From the NCBI RefSeq assembly GCF_022919155.1, contig NZ_CP095045.1:2790001-2854000 (forward strand): 64,000 bases of DNA. The letters are read 5' to 3'. This document shows, one piece after another, positions 7,853 through 15,671 of this stretch. Below the pieces are notes generated by a model that was not told the origin of the DNA, did not search any database, and saw only the letters and a program-made list of their open reading frames with translations. Every line of letters begins with the position of its first letter. Positions within the stretch are counted from its first letter, which is position 1. Both the position numbers and the translations under genes were made by a program. Origin of the DNA: Leucobacter allii. GTDB taxonomy: Bacteria; Actinomycetota; Actinomycetes; Actinomycetales; Microbacteriaceae.

Positions 7853-8305
7853 ATGAGTGAACTGCGCCTCGAAGAACTGTCCGCCGCGACGATCGTCGCG
7901 GTGAACGCGCTCGGTCTGAAGCCCGGCCAGGAGCAGTTCATCACGCCGGTGTCGTACGCGGCCGCGGCGGCCGTCACCCCGGCCCACACGGCGTGGCAGC
8001 GCGTGGTGCTCGACGGGGACCGCGTGGTCGGCTTCATCCACGGCAACTTCGATCCCGACGCTCCGCAGGAGGAGTTCCGCGCGGCGCTGTGGCGGATCAA
8101 CGTCGACGCGGACGCGCAGGGCCGCGGCGTCGGCACCTTCGCGGTGAACGCGCTCATCGACGAGGCCCGCACGCGCGGCGTGCGCCAGCTGACCGTGCTC
8201 TGGGAGCGCGGCGACGACGGCCCCGAGGAGTTCTTCCTGCACATCGGCTTCTCCCCCGTCGGCGAGACGCCGTACGGCGAGGTCATCGGCTCGATCGACC
8301 TCTAG
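7853..8305 (+). CDS. GNAT family N-acetyltransferase
   Basis: 150-residue acetyl-CoA-dependent acyltransferase. The acetyl-CoA loop is seen as INVDADAQGRGVGTFAVNALIDEARTRG around residues 82-109 (Q/RxxGxG/A motif), preceded by a beta-strand VVGFIHGNFDP. The late EEFFLHIGFSPVGETPYG segment resembles spermine/spermidine acetyltransferases of the PaiA/BltD type, but the substrate is not certain. The start is leaderless. A RarD-like transporter follows 2 nt after its stop codon, so the two are probably co-transcribed and coupled. Confidence 0.85.
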   Translation: MSELRLEELSAATIVAVNALGLKPGQEQFITPVSYAAAAAVTPAHTAWQRVVLDGDRVVGFIHGNFDPDAPQEEFRAALWRINVDADAQGRGVGTFAVNALIDEARTRGVRQLTVLWERGDDGPEEFFLHIGFSPVGETPYGEVIGSIDL

Positions 8306-8307
8306 GA

Positions 8308-9216
8308 GTGGCCCGCTCGCTCGGGTCGGGGGCGCGCGGAGCACTCGCCTCGATCGGTTCGTCGGTCGCGTTCGGGGGCATCTACTTCATCACCCCCCTG
8401 CTCGTGCCGGCGTCCGCCGAATCGGTGTGGGCGCTGCGCAACCTCGTGACGCTCCCGATCATCGCCCTCGCCCTGCTCGCGGTGCGCCAGTGGCATCTCG
8501 TGACCGAGATCGCCGCGCGGATCCGCCGCCGACCGATCCTCGCGCTCGGCATCGCCGCCTGCGGCGCGCTGATCGCGGCGCAGCTGTGGGTGTTCGGGTG
8601 GGCTCCGATGCACGGGCGCGGCCTGCAGGTCGCGCTCGGCTACTTCCTGCTGCCGCTCGTGCTCGTGGTCGTGGGACGGGTGCTGTACCGGGATCGCCTC
8701 GTGTGGTGGCAGTGGCTCGCCGTGGGCGTCGCCGCCCTCGGCGTCGCCGCCGAGCTCGTCCGCGTCGGCGGGGTGTCCTGGGAGACGCTGCTCGTCGCCC
8801 TCGGCTACCCGTGCTACTTCGTGCTGCGGCGCGCGCTCGGGATCGCGCACATCGGCGGCATGCTCTGGGAGTTCCTGCTCCTCGCGCCGATCGCGCTCGG
8901 CCTCGTGGCCCTCACGATGCTCGACCGCTCCGCCTTCGCGGCGAACCCCGCGCTGTGGTGGATCGGCCCGCTGTACGCGGCCTCCGCCGGAGTCGCGCTG
9001 ATCCTCTACGTGGCCGCCTCGCGCCTCCTCACCATCAGCGTCTTCGGCCTGCTCAGCTACCTGGAGCCGGCGCTGCTGATGGTCGCGGCGCTGCTCGGCG
9101 GCGAACGGATCGCGAGCGGCGAGTGGTTCAGCTACGGGGCGATCTGGATCGCGGTGCTCGTGATCGTCGCCGGCGGCACGGCCGAGATGCTGCGCCGGCG
9201 GCGAACGGGCGGCTGA
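8308..9216 (+). CDS. EamA/RarD family membrane transporter
   Basis: A 302-residue, ten-helix DMT-superfamily protein. The opening GSSVAFGGIYFITPLL and the pattern of paired helices with short loops, ending in a basic RRRRTGG tail, resemble RarD (linked to chloramphenicol sensitivity in E. coli, true substrate unclear). The GTG start overlaps the end of the GNAT gene's Shine-Dalgarno-like AGGA and lies 2 nt after its stop, consistent with coupled translation. The start is less certain than the frame. Confidence 0.8.
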   Translation: MARSLGSGARGALASIGSSVAFGGIYFITPLLVPASAESVWALRNLVTLPIIALALLAVRQWHLVTEIAARIRRRPILALGIAACGALIAAQLWVFGWAPMHGRGLQVALGYFLLPLVLVVVGRVLYRDRLVWWQWLAVGVAALGVAAELVRVGGVSWETLLVALGYPCYFVLRRALGIAHIGGMLWEFLLLAPIALGLVALTMLDRSAFAANPALWWIGPLYAASAGVALILYVAASRLLTISVFGLLSYLEPALLMVAALLGGERIASGEWFSYGAIWIAVLVIVAGGTAEMLRRRRTGG

Positions 9217-9244
9217 GGCGTCGCCGCCGCGGGCCCGCGGCGCG

Positions 9245-9250
9245 TAGGAT
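9245..9250 (+). promoter_or_regulatory. -10 box of leaderless csoR-type gene
   Basis: TAGGAT ends 6 nt before the ATG and no Shine-Dalgarno sequence is present, so translation probably begins at the mRNA 5' end. Confidence 0.6.
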
Positions 9251-9256
9251 GCTCGC

Positions 9257-9628
9257 ATGAGCGAAGCGATGACCGGTACCGCCGCGGCCTCCGCCGGGGC
9301 GGACGACGCGACCGCGGACCGCGCCGACGGGGCGTCCTGCGAGTCCCAGACCCACGGCTACATCGGTCACAAGGACGATCTGCTGAAGCGGCTGCGACGG
9401 GCCGAGGGGCAGGTCCGCGGCGTGCACCGCATGGTCGAGGAGGACGCGTACTGCATCGACATCCTCACCCAGGTCTCCGCGGCGACGAAGGCGCTCGAGC
9501 GCGTGGCGCTCGCGCTGCTCGACGATCACCTGCGGCACTGCGTGGCCTCCGCCGCCGAGGAGGGCGGCGCCGTCGCGGCGGAGAAGCTCGAGGAGGCGTC
9601 GGCCGCGATCGCGCGGCTCGTCCGCTAG
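9257..9628 (+). CDS. CsoR/FrmR family metal-sensing repressor
   Basis: A 123-residue all-helical DUF156 repressor. After a disordered 30-residue N-terminus, the core HGYIGHKDDLLKRLRRAEGQVRGVHRMVEEDAYCIDILTQ carries the first cysteine, and DDHLRHC carries the His and second Cys, giving the C-H-C set that CsoR uses for Cu(I). Family knowledge therefore points to a copper-responsive dimer/tetramer that releases DNA when metalated. No copper P-type ATPase or chaperone lies nearby, so its targets are elsewhere or it senses another thiol-reactive ligand. It is transcribed from its own leaderless promoter. Confidence 0.88.
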   Translation: MSEAMTGTAAASAGADDATADRADGASCESQTHGYIGHKDDLLKRLRRAEGQVRGVHRMVEEDAYCIDILTQVSAATKALERVALALLDDHLRHCVASAAEEGGAVAAEKLEEASAAIARLVR

Positions 9629-9664
9629 GCCCCTCCCGGCCACCTCCCGTTCACCGCCGCTCCC

Positions 9665-9670
9665 TATACT
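9665..9670 (+). promoter_or_regulatory. -10 box of ppk2
   Basis: TATACT, the closest match to consensus in this part, lies 55 nt before the ppk2 ATG and would give a leader of about 50 nt. A convincing -35 hexamer is not seen. Confidence 0.5.
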
Positions 9671-9725
9671 GGGGGCGTCCTCGCCCGCGCATCGTCCGGG
9701 CGCAGCCAGGCGAACGGAGCCCCGC

Positions 9726-10691
9726 ATGACCGACGACCTCGACGAGCGGAACCGGGCGGGCGAGTCCGCCTTCGCGCTGGCGGAACCCGGCCAGATCGAC
9801 GTCACCCCCGAGATCGACGAGATCGGCGAGCTGCTCGCCCGCGGACGGGCGGACGACGAGGGTGCGACCGCCGCCTGGCGGCAGGGGTACCCCTACCCGA
9901 CGAAGCTCTCCCGCAGCGCCTACGAGCAGGAGAAGCATCGCCTGCAGATCGAGCTCCTCAAACTGCAGGCCTGGGTGAAGGAGAGCGGCGAGAAGATCGT
10001 CATCCTCTTCGAGGGGCGGGACGCGGCGGGCAAAGGCGGCGCGATCAAGCGCTTCACCGAGCATCTGAACCCCCGCGGTGCCCGCGTCGTGGCGCTCGAG
10101 ATCCCGACGGAGCGGGAGCGGACGCAGTGGTACTTCCAGCGCTACGTGCAGCATCTGCCGAGCGCCGGGGAGATCGTGATGTTCGACCGCTCGTGGTACA
10201 ACCGCGCCGGCGTCGAACGGGTCATGGAGTACTGCACCCCGCAGCAGTACCTCGAGTTCACGCGTTCCGCGCCCGAGTTCGAGCGCATGCTCGTGAACTC
10301 CGGCACGCACCTCGTGAAGTTCTGGTTCTCGGTCGGCAAGGCGGAGCAGCACGAGCGCTTCATGGCGCGTTCGCAGGACCCGGTGAAGCAGTGGAAGCTC
10401 TCCCCCACCGACCTCGCGAGCCTCGACAAGTGGGACGACTACACCGCGGCGAAGGAGGCCATGTTCTTCTACACGGACACGCCGCAGGCGCCGTGGACCG
10501 TCGTGAAGTCGAACGACAAGAAGCGGGCGCGGCTCGAGGCCATGCGCTGGGTGCTCTCGCGCTTCGATTACCCCGACAAGGATCGCGCCGCGGTCGGGAC
10601 GCCGGACCCGCGCCTCATCGGCTCGCCGCAGAGCGTCTCCGACGACGGCGAGGGGCCTGCGGGCTCGTTCCCGGTGGTCGGGGCGGGATGA
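9726..10691 (+). CDS. ppk2: polyphosphate kinase 2 family protein
   Basis: Transfers phosphate between polyphosphate and nucleotides. The 321-residue protein has Walker A (VILFEGRDAAGKGGAIKRF, about residues 90-108), Walker B with the PPK2 signature (IVMFDRSWYNRAGVE, about 149-163) and the lid region. A single PPK2 domain with a 70-residue N-terminal extension is typical of class I or III enzymes. Which nucleotides it uses cannot be decided by eye. A weak GGAG lies 6-7 nt before the ATG. It is followed, 90 bp on, by the heme enzyme ChdC, without an obvious functional link. Confidence 0.93.
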   Translation: MTDDLDERNRAGESAFALAEPGQIDVTPEIDEIGELLARGRADDEGATAAWRQGYPYPTKLSRSAYEQEKHRLQIELLKLQAWVKESGEKIVILFEGRDAAGKGGAIKRFTEHLNPRGARVVALEIPTERERTQWYFQRYVQHLPSAGEIVMFDRSWYNRAGVERVMEYCTPQQYLEFTRSAPEFERMLVNSGTHLVKFWFSVGKAEQHERFMARSQDPVKQWKLSPTDLASLDKWDDYTAAKEAMFFYTDTPQAPWTVVKSNDKKRARLEAMRWVLSRFDYPDKDRAAVGTPDPRLIGSPQSVSDDGEGPAGSFPVVGAG

Positions 10692-10781
10692 TCCCGTGCC
10701 GGTCCTCCCGCGCCGATCTTCCCGCACCGCGGGCGGCCTCGGGTCTTGCGCTCCTCCGCCCGCGGGGAGGACGATGAGTCC

Positions 10782-11558
10782 ATGAGCGATTCCAGGCGAT
10801 CCGAACTCGCGGACCTCGATGTCGACATCGAGCTCGATGCCGAACCGGGAGGCGGCGGCACGAGCGATGGCGCGGGGGCTCCGACCCCGGCGGCGTACAC
10901 GCTCTTCGCGGTCTTCCGGCTCAGCTCCTCCCACCCGGTCGTCATCGACGGCAGGGACGTGCCCGGCGCGGTGCAGGAGCTCGAGGACGTCGTCGAGCTG
11001 GTCGAGAACGAGGGGGTGACCCTGCGCGGCTGGTACGACGTGAGCGGCATGCGCTCCGACGCCGACCTCATGGTCTGGCTCCACGGCTCCGCCGCCGAGG
11101 ATCTGCAGTGGGCGCTGCGCGAGCTGCGCCGCACGATGCTGCTGCGCCCGCTGATCCGCACCTGGAGCGCCGTCGGGGTGCACCGCGAGGCCGAGTTCAC
11201 GCGCGAGCACGTCCCCGGCTTCGTGCGCGGCGTGCCCGCGAAGCAGTGGCTCACGGTCTATCCCTTCGTCCGCTCTCCGGAGTGGTACCTCCTCGACGCC
11301 GCCGAGCGCCGGCGCATGCTGGCGGAGCACGGGCGCGCAGGAGCCGCCTACACCGGCGTCACCGCGAACACCGTGGCGGCCTTCGCGCTCGGCGACTACG
11401 AGTGGCTGCTGCCCATGGAGGCGGACGAGCTCACCGAGCTCGTCGACATGATGCGCGAGCTGCGCGGGGTGGACGCGCGACGCTACGTGAGCGTCGAGGT
11501 ACCCTTCTCGACCGGCCGCCTCATCGAACCGGTCGAGATCGTCGAGGTGCTGCAGTAG
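10782..11558 (+). CDS. chdC: coproheme decarboxylase (HemQ/ChdC)
   Basis: Last step of the coproporphyrin-dependent heme pathway of Gram-positive bacteria: H2O2-dependent decarboxylation of coproheme to heme b. The 258 residues fit the chlorite-dismutase-like fold, with YTLFAVFRL at the start of the ferredoxin-like domain, GWYDVSGMRSDADLMVWLHG, and the actinobacterial GFVRGVPAKQWLTVYPFVRSPEWYLL stretch next to the coproheme pocket. The ATG was chosen for its distance of about 11 nt from GGGGAGG; an intervening ATG is out of frame. Other heme genes are not in the window. Confidence 0.93.
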   Translation: MSDSRRSELADLDVDIELDAEPGGGGTSDGAGAPTPAAYTLFAVFRLSSSHPVVIDGRDVPGAVQELEDVVELVENEGVTLRGWYDVSGMRSDADLMVWLHGSAAEDLQWALRELRRTMLLRPLIRTWSAVGVHREAEFTREHVPGFVRGVPAKQWLTVYPFVRSPEWYLLDAAERRRMLAEHGRAGAAYTGVTANTVAAFALGDYEWLLPMEADELTELVDMMRELRGVDARRYVSVEVPFSTGRLIEPVEIVEVLQ

Positions 11559-11580
11559 TCTTCGCCCGGCCGGCGGCACC

Positions 11581-11603
11581 GCGTCGACGCCCGAGGGCGA
11601 CGC
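11581..11603. terminator. possible convergent terminator
   Basis: GCGTCG and CGACGC (6 bp) flank an inner CCC/GGG pair in the 63-bp gap between the convergent chdC and lamin-tail genes. The stem is short and has no U tract, so the call is weak. Confidence 0.35.
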
Positions 11604-11621
11604 CGCGGCACCGCCCGAGCG

Positions 11622-13895
11622 CTACTCCGCGCTGCCGCGCCGGCGGCTGACGAGCAGCACGACGGCGCCCATCGCCCCGAGCAGCACGACCACGAGCAGC
11701 AGGAACTCGTTCGCGCCCCAGCCCGTCTGCGCGAGGGTCGCGGACTGCGCCGTCGCGCGCACGGAGGCGTCCGCCGTGCCGTTCGCGGCGGACGAGCCCG
11801 CGCCGCCGCTCGCGGCCCCGCCGCCGGCGCCGCCCGCGCCCGCGGAGCCCGATGCGGTGCCTTCCGCGGATCCCGTTCCGACCGCGGATCCCGCACCATC
11901 GGCGTCGCTGTCCGCCCCGCCGCCGGGGATCTCGTCCGCCGCGTCGAGCCACCCGGCGCGCAGCGCACCGGCCTGCACGCCGTCGGTGAACCACCACGCG
12001 GGGCGCCGGCCGTCGACGACGAACCCGGCCGGCGCGATCGCGAAGCCCTCGGTGTTCGCCAGAGGCAGCCCCTCGGGGCGTGCGAAGAGCGTCACCCTCG
12101 GCGCGGCGGCAGCAGCGGCGCCGGCCGTCGCTCCGGCTCCGTCCACCGCCTCGGCGCCCGCGCCGTCCGCCGCACCGAAGGCGATGAACGCCGACGCCCC
12201 CGCGCAGCCGTCGTCGCACGCCGCCCACAGCCCGCCGCGCACCGCGTCGTAGTCGAGCGCCATGACCCCGGGGAGCCCGGGCGTGACATCCGCCACCTGC
12301 TCGGCGGTGCCGTCGGAGTTCAGGGCGAAGGCGAAGACCCGCCCGCCGTCCTCGACCGCGACGAAGAAGAGCCCCTCGCCGTGGAGCGGGTAGTCGGCGG
12401 GATCGTAGCCGGCGCCGGTGCGCTCGTCCACGAGCCGGCCGCGCAGCTCGTCGTCCGCGACCCACTCGACGGCCTCGATGCCGAGGTTGGCGCTCACCTG
12501 CGGCAGCTGCGCGGTGAGGTCCCACTCCTGCGACGCCACGACGTCCGGTCCCTCGGCCTCGGGGTCGATCTGCAGCACGCTGTTGAAGTTGACGGCCTTC
12601 GCGCCGTTGTCCCGCTCGGAGGCGAGGTAGAGCATGCCGTCGCCCGCCACCGTGATGCCCTCGGTGTCGGGGCCCGCGGCCGCGGGATCACCCGCATCCT
12701 TCGCGAAGCGGGCGCGCTTGCCCGACTCCCAGCCGTCGGCGAAGGCGACCGAGCCGTCGGCCTCCGCCGTGAGCTTCCAGAAGGTCCCCGTCCCGTTGTC
12801 CACGGCCCACAGGAGCACGCCGTCGTCGCCCGTCTGCGCATCGAGGCCGGAGCTGTCCTCGAGGAACATCTGCGCGGCGTCGAGCTCGCGCGTCTCGGGC
12901 GCACCCGGCCACGTCTCCGTGACGATCGGCTCGGGCTCCTCCCCGCCCTCGCCCGGGTCGGCGCAGCTATTGGCGGCGCCGGGCGTGGGGTGCGCCAGCA
13001 CGAACTCCCCCGCGCCGTCGGGGCAGCGCGCCAGGGTGGCCTGCGCGGGGTCTCCGCCGATCTCGGCGTGCCCCTCCCACGGACCGGAGTCGTCGATCAG
13101 CGCCCCGCCCGCGTCGAAGAACCGGATGCGGTCCGCGCTGCCGATCCCGATCGCCGCGGCGAAGGAGCCGGGGGCGCCGTCGACGACGCCGACGCTCGCC
13201 TCGTCGACGACGAGGAAGCCGCCCGAGGCGATCGTCGCCCCCGCGGGGAACGCCCAGCTGTGGTCGTCGGAGTTGTCGCGCAGCTCGTAGCCGTCGAGGG
13301 ACAGCTCGGCGTCGCCGAGGTTGACGAGCTCGACCCAGTCCCCCGGGGAGGAATCGATCTCGTTGAGGCGCAGCGCCGAGGTCGGCGCCTCGGGTTCCGC
13401 GGCGAAGCGGTTCCCCTCCCCCTTCGTCGGAGCCTCGGTCTCCGCCCAGGCCCCGTCCCCGTCGACGCCGTACGTCGTCGCGGCGTGCGCCGTCCACGCG
13501 TAGGCGTCGACGAGGGCGCCGCTGGGGTCGAACAGCCGCACCGCATCCGCGCCCCCGAGGCCGAAGTCGAAGTCGCCCTCGCCGGTCCGCTGCAGCTCGT
13601 CGATGACGAGGTACCCGCCGGGTGCCAGCGTGCTGCCCGCGGGGAAGGCGTAGCCGTGCGCATCGTCGTCGTCGCGCACGGTGAACCCGGAGAGGTCGAC
13701 GGGCGCCTCACCGGTGTTCGCGAACTCGATCCAGTCGCCCGGCACGCCGCCGGACGACTCGATCTCGGAGATCCGGAGCCCGTCGACGGCGGCAGCCGCG
13801 GGAGTCGGCGCCGCGACGCCCACGGCCCCCGAGATCCCGATCGCTGCGACGGCTCCCATGGCGACGGCGACGGCCGCCCCTTGCTTCCTCGACAC
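11622..13895 (-). CDS. sortase-anchored lamin-tail-domain surface protein
   Basis: 757-residue secreted protein. A signal peptide (about residues 1-36) is followed by two lamin tail domains (about 38-145 and 174-300, each with the ISEI/LNEI, GDWIEF/GDWVEL and GYAFPAGS/SWAFPAGA motifs), an extracellular beta-propeller-like region resembling the esterase-like domain of phytases (about 330-640), a Gly/Ala/Ser linker, and a sorting signal LAQTG plus hydrophobic helix and RRR tail. LAXTG is the class E sortase signal of high-GC actinobacteria. GTG at 13895 is preferred over GTG at 13901 because AGAGGAG ends 5 nt before it. The function of the lamin-tail/propeller combination is unknown; binding or hydrolysis of a phosphorylated extracellular substrate is a guess. 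Confidence 0.85.
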   Translation of the reverse strand: MSRKQGAAVAVAMGAVAAIGISGAVGVAAPTPAAAAVDGLRISEIESSGGVPGDWIEFANTGEAPVDLSGFTVRDDDDAHGYAFPAGSTLAPGGYLVIDELQRTGEGDFDFGLGGADAVRLFDPSGALVDAYAWTAHAATTYGVDGDGAWAETEAPTKGEGNRFAAEPEAPTSALRLNEIDSSPGDWVELVNLGDAELSLDGYELRDNSDDHSWAFPAGATIASGGFLVVDEASVGVVDGAPGSFAAAIGIGSADRIRFFDAGGALIDDSGPWEGHAEIGGDPAQATLARCPDGAGEFVLAHPTPGAANSCADPGEGGEEPEPIVTETWPGAPETRELDAAQMFLEDSSGLDAQTGDDGVLLWAVDNGTGTFWKLTAEADGSVAFADGWESGKRARFAKDAGDPAAAGPDTEGITVAGDGMLYLASERDNGAKAVNFNSVLQIDPEAEGPDVVASQEWDLTAQLPQVSANLGIEAVEWVADDELRGRLVDERTGAGYDPADYPLHGEGLFFVAVEDGGRVFAFALNSDGTAEQVADVTPGLPGVMALDYDAVRGGLWAACDDGCAGASAFIAFGAADGAGAEAVDGAGATAGAAAAAAPRVTLFARPEGLPLANTEGFAIAPAGFVVDGRRPAWWFTDGVQAGALRAGWLDAADEIPGGGADSDADGAGSAVGTGSAEGTASGSAGAGGAGGGAASGGAGSSAANGTADASVRATAQSATLAQTGWGANEFLLLVVVLLGAMGAVVLLVSRRRGSAE

Positions 13896-13912
13896 GCGCA
13901 CTCCTCTGACTC

Positions 13913-13933
13913 GACTTCGCGCACAACGAAGTC
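13913..13933. promoter_or_regulatory. inverted repeat in leader of surface-protein gene
   Basis: GACTTCG and CGAAGTC form a perfect 7-bp inverted repeat with a 7-nt loop, ending about 17 nt before the start codon of the lamin-tail gene. It could be an operator or an mRNA hairpin next to the ribosome-binding site. I see no clear -10 box here. Confidence 0.4.
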
Positions 13934-14013
13934 CATGTCACCAGGGCGGGGTGCATGGCCGAGGTCGGCCGGGTGGCCGGGAGGTGAAGGTCGCGTGTCG
14001 ACGCGGTGACGGC

Positions 14014-15018
14014 CTACAGGCCGGAGTACGCGTGCAGCCCCTTGAAGAAGACGTTCACGATGGTGAAGTTGAAGATGACCGCCGTGTAGGCGATGATCGA
14101 CAGCCAGGCCGATCGGGTGCCGCGCCAGCCGCGGGTGGCCCTGGCGTGGATGAATCCGGCGTAGAGCACCCAGATGACGAAGGTCCAGACCTCCTTGGTG
14201 TCCCAGCCCCAGTAGCGGCTCCACGCGGCCTCGGCCCAGATGGATCCGGCGATGAGGGTGAAGGTCCAGAACACGAAGCCGATGATGGCGATGCGGTAGG
14301 CGAGGTCCTCGAGGCGCACGGCCGTGGGCAGGCTCGCCATGAACGGCGTGCCGCCCGGTTCGCCCGCCGCGATGCGCCCCTCCCGGCGGTGCTGCAGCAG
14401 CTGCAGAACCGACAGCCCGAACGACAGGGTGAGGAAGCCGACCGCGAGGACGGCGACCAGGATGTGGATCACGAGCCAGTAGGAGTCGAGCGCCGGCTGC
14501 AGCGGCACGATCTCCACGTAGAAGTTGAGCTTCGAGATGCCGAGGAAGATGATCGTGAGCCCCGTGACGAGCGCGCCGAGGAAGCGCAGGTCCACGAAGA
14601 ACTGGACGACGAGGAAGATGAGGATGATGGCGCAGGTGGCGGTCAGGGCGAACTCGTACATGTTCGCCCACGGCACGCGCTCCGCGCCGATGCCGCGCAG
14701 GATCGTCGCGCCGAGGTGCAGCAGGAAGCCGAGCACCGTCAGCGAGAAGCCGATGCGCAGCGCGCGGGAGCGGCGGGGCTTCGGTTCGACGGGGCGCGCG
14801 GGGGCTGCGGCGCGCGTGGCGGTCGCGACGCCGCCGCGGGCGCTCACGGCCGATGCCGCCCGGGCTCCCTCCGCGGCTGTCGCCGCGCGCGCCTCGAGCG
14901 CCGCGCCGTCGCCGCTGCGATTGGCCAGATCGACCGCGTAGAACACGAAAGCGATCGAGTAGACGATCATCGCCGAATAGAGGGCGATCGTCGAATAGGT
15001 TTCCAGCTCGCTCAGCAC
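14014..15018 (-). CDS. ccsB: cytochrome c biogenesis protein CcsB
   Basis: Membrane subunit of the system II (CcsBA/ResBC) heme handling and ligation machinery for c-type cytochromes. The 334-residue protein has a first helix (TYSTIALYSAMIVYSIAFVFYAV), an Ala/Arg-rich cytoplasmic linker of about 50 residues, and seven further helices. The conserved tryptophan-rich WWD-type segment reads WAEAAWSRYWGWDTKEVW near residue 270, and a His in LHLGATILRG is a heme-ligand candidate. Its partners ResB and CcdA are not adjacent: the upstream neighbour is an unrelated small lipoprotein. GTG start, 8 nt after a TACTCT box on the same strand, so probably leaderless. Confidence 0.9.
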   Translation of the reverse strand: MLSELETYSTIALYSAMIVYSIAFVFYAVDLANRSGDGAALEARAATAAEGARAASAVSARGGVATATRAAAPARPVEPKPRRSRALRIGFSLTVLGFLLHLGATILRGIGAERVPWANMYEFALTATCAIILIFLVVQFFVDLRFLGALVTGLTIIFLGISKLNFYVEIVPLQPALDSYWLVIHILVAVLAVGFLTLSFGLSVLQLLQHRREGRIAAGEPGGTPFMASLPTAVRLEDLAYRIAIIGFVFWTFTLIAGSIWAEAAWSRYWGWDTKEVWTFVIWVLYAGFIHARATRGWRGTRSAWLSIIAYTAVIFNFTIVNVFFKGLHAYSGL

Positions 15019-15026
15019 AGTTTCCC

Positions 15027-15032
15027 AGAGTA
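15027..15032 (-). promoter_or_regulatory. -10 box of leaderless ccsB
   Basis: TACTCT on the minus strand ends 8 nt before the GTG of ccsB, and no Shine-Dalgarno sequence intervenes. Confidence 0.5.
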
Positions 15033-15108
15033 CCCGGTCCGGCCCGATGCTGCCTGTGGACCTCCGGGGCGACCGGCGGAATCGGGGCGGAGCGTCACTC
15101 CGCCGCGG

Positions 15109-15537
15109 TCACTCCGCCGCGGTCACTGCGACGGTGAAGACGATGGGCTCCGCCGCTCCGGGATCCGCGCCCTCCCGCGTCAGCGTCACCTCGCTCGTGC
15201 CCGGGGCGAGCGCCGTGACACCCGGGTTGAACTCCGCGCTGCCGTCGGTGCCGCCCGGGGTGAATTCGGCGATCGCGGGATCAGCCACCTCCCCCGCGAA
15301 GGCGTCGACGGGAAGATCCCCGACCGCGATGTTGAGCGCCTGCCCGACGAGGAGCTCGACTTCGGCGCCCCGCAGCGCATCGGGGCTCAGCGTCACCGGC
15401 GCGACGACGTCCTTGCCGACGGCCTCGCCGGACTCCACCGCGGCACCCGACTGCGCAGTTCCGCCGCTCGTGCAGCCGCCGAGCACGAGGGCGATCGCCG
15501 CCGCGGCGAGCAGTCGCGTGATCGTCCGGGATCCCAT
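15109..15537 (-). CDS. small lipoprotein of unknown function
   Basis: 142 residues with a clear lipoprotein signal: basic start, hydrophobic stretch and LVLGGC with the lipidated cysteine at residue 22. The mature part is rich in Val/Ala/Gly/Thr, with strand-like segments (EVELLVGQALNIAVGD; GTSEVTLTREG; PIVFTVAVTA) that suggest a single Ig-like beta sandwich of the BIG2 type. I do not recognise a specific family. The last codons and the following sequence contain a tandem repeat of GGTCACTCCGCCGC on the plus strand, so the 3' end may have been duplicated by slippage. Confidence 0.65.
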   Translation of the reverse strand: MGSRTITRLLAAAAIALVLGGCTSGGTAQSGAAVESGEAVGKDVVAPVTLSPDALRGAEVELLVGQALNIAVGDLPVDAFAGEVADPAIAEFTPGGTDGSAEFNPGVTALAPGTSEVTLTREGADPGAAEPIVFTVAVTAAE

Positions 15538-15607
15538 GGCACCATCCTGGCAGGCTCGGCGGCCCCGCACCAGGCGGGCGCGCTTTCCTCGTCCGGCCTC
15601 GAAGGGC

Positions 15608-15627
15608 TAAACTCTGGACATCGTCCA
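15608..15627 (+). promoter_or_regulatory. promoter region of DUF2236 gene
   Basis: TAAACT (15608-15613), with TTCCTC 17 bp upstream, is followed at the expected transcription start by TGGAC-ATC-GTCCA (15615-15627), a perfect 5-bp inverted repeat that could be an operator. Confidence 0.4.
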
Positions 15628-15671
15628 TATATCGGCGGCGGATCCGTCGTCCCGCCGGAGAGGAAGCGCTC

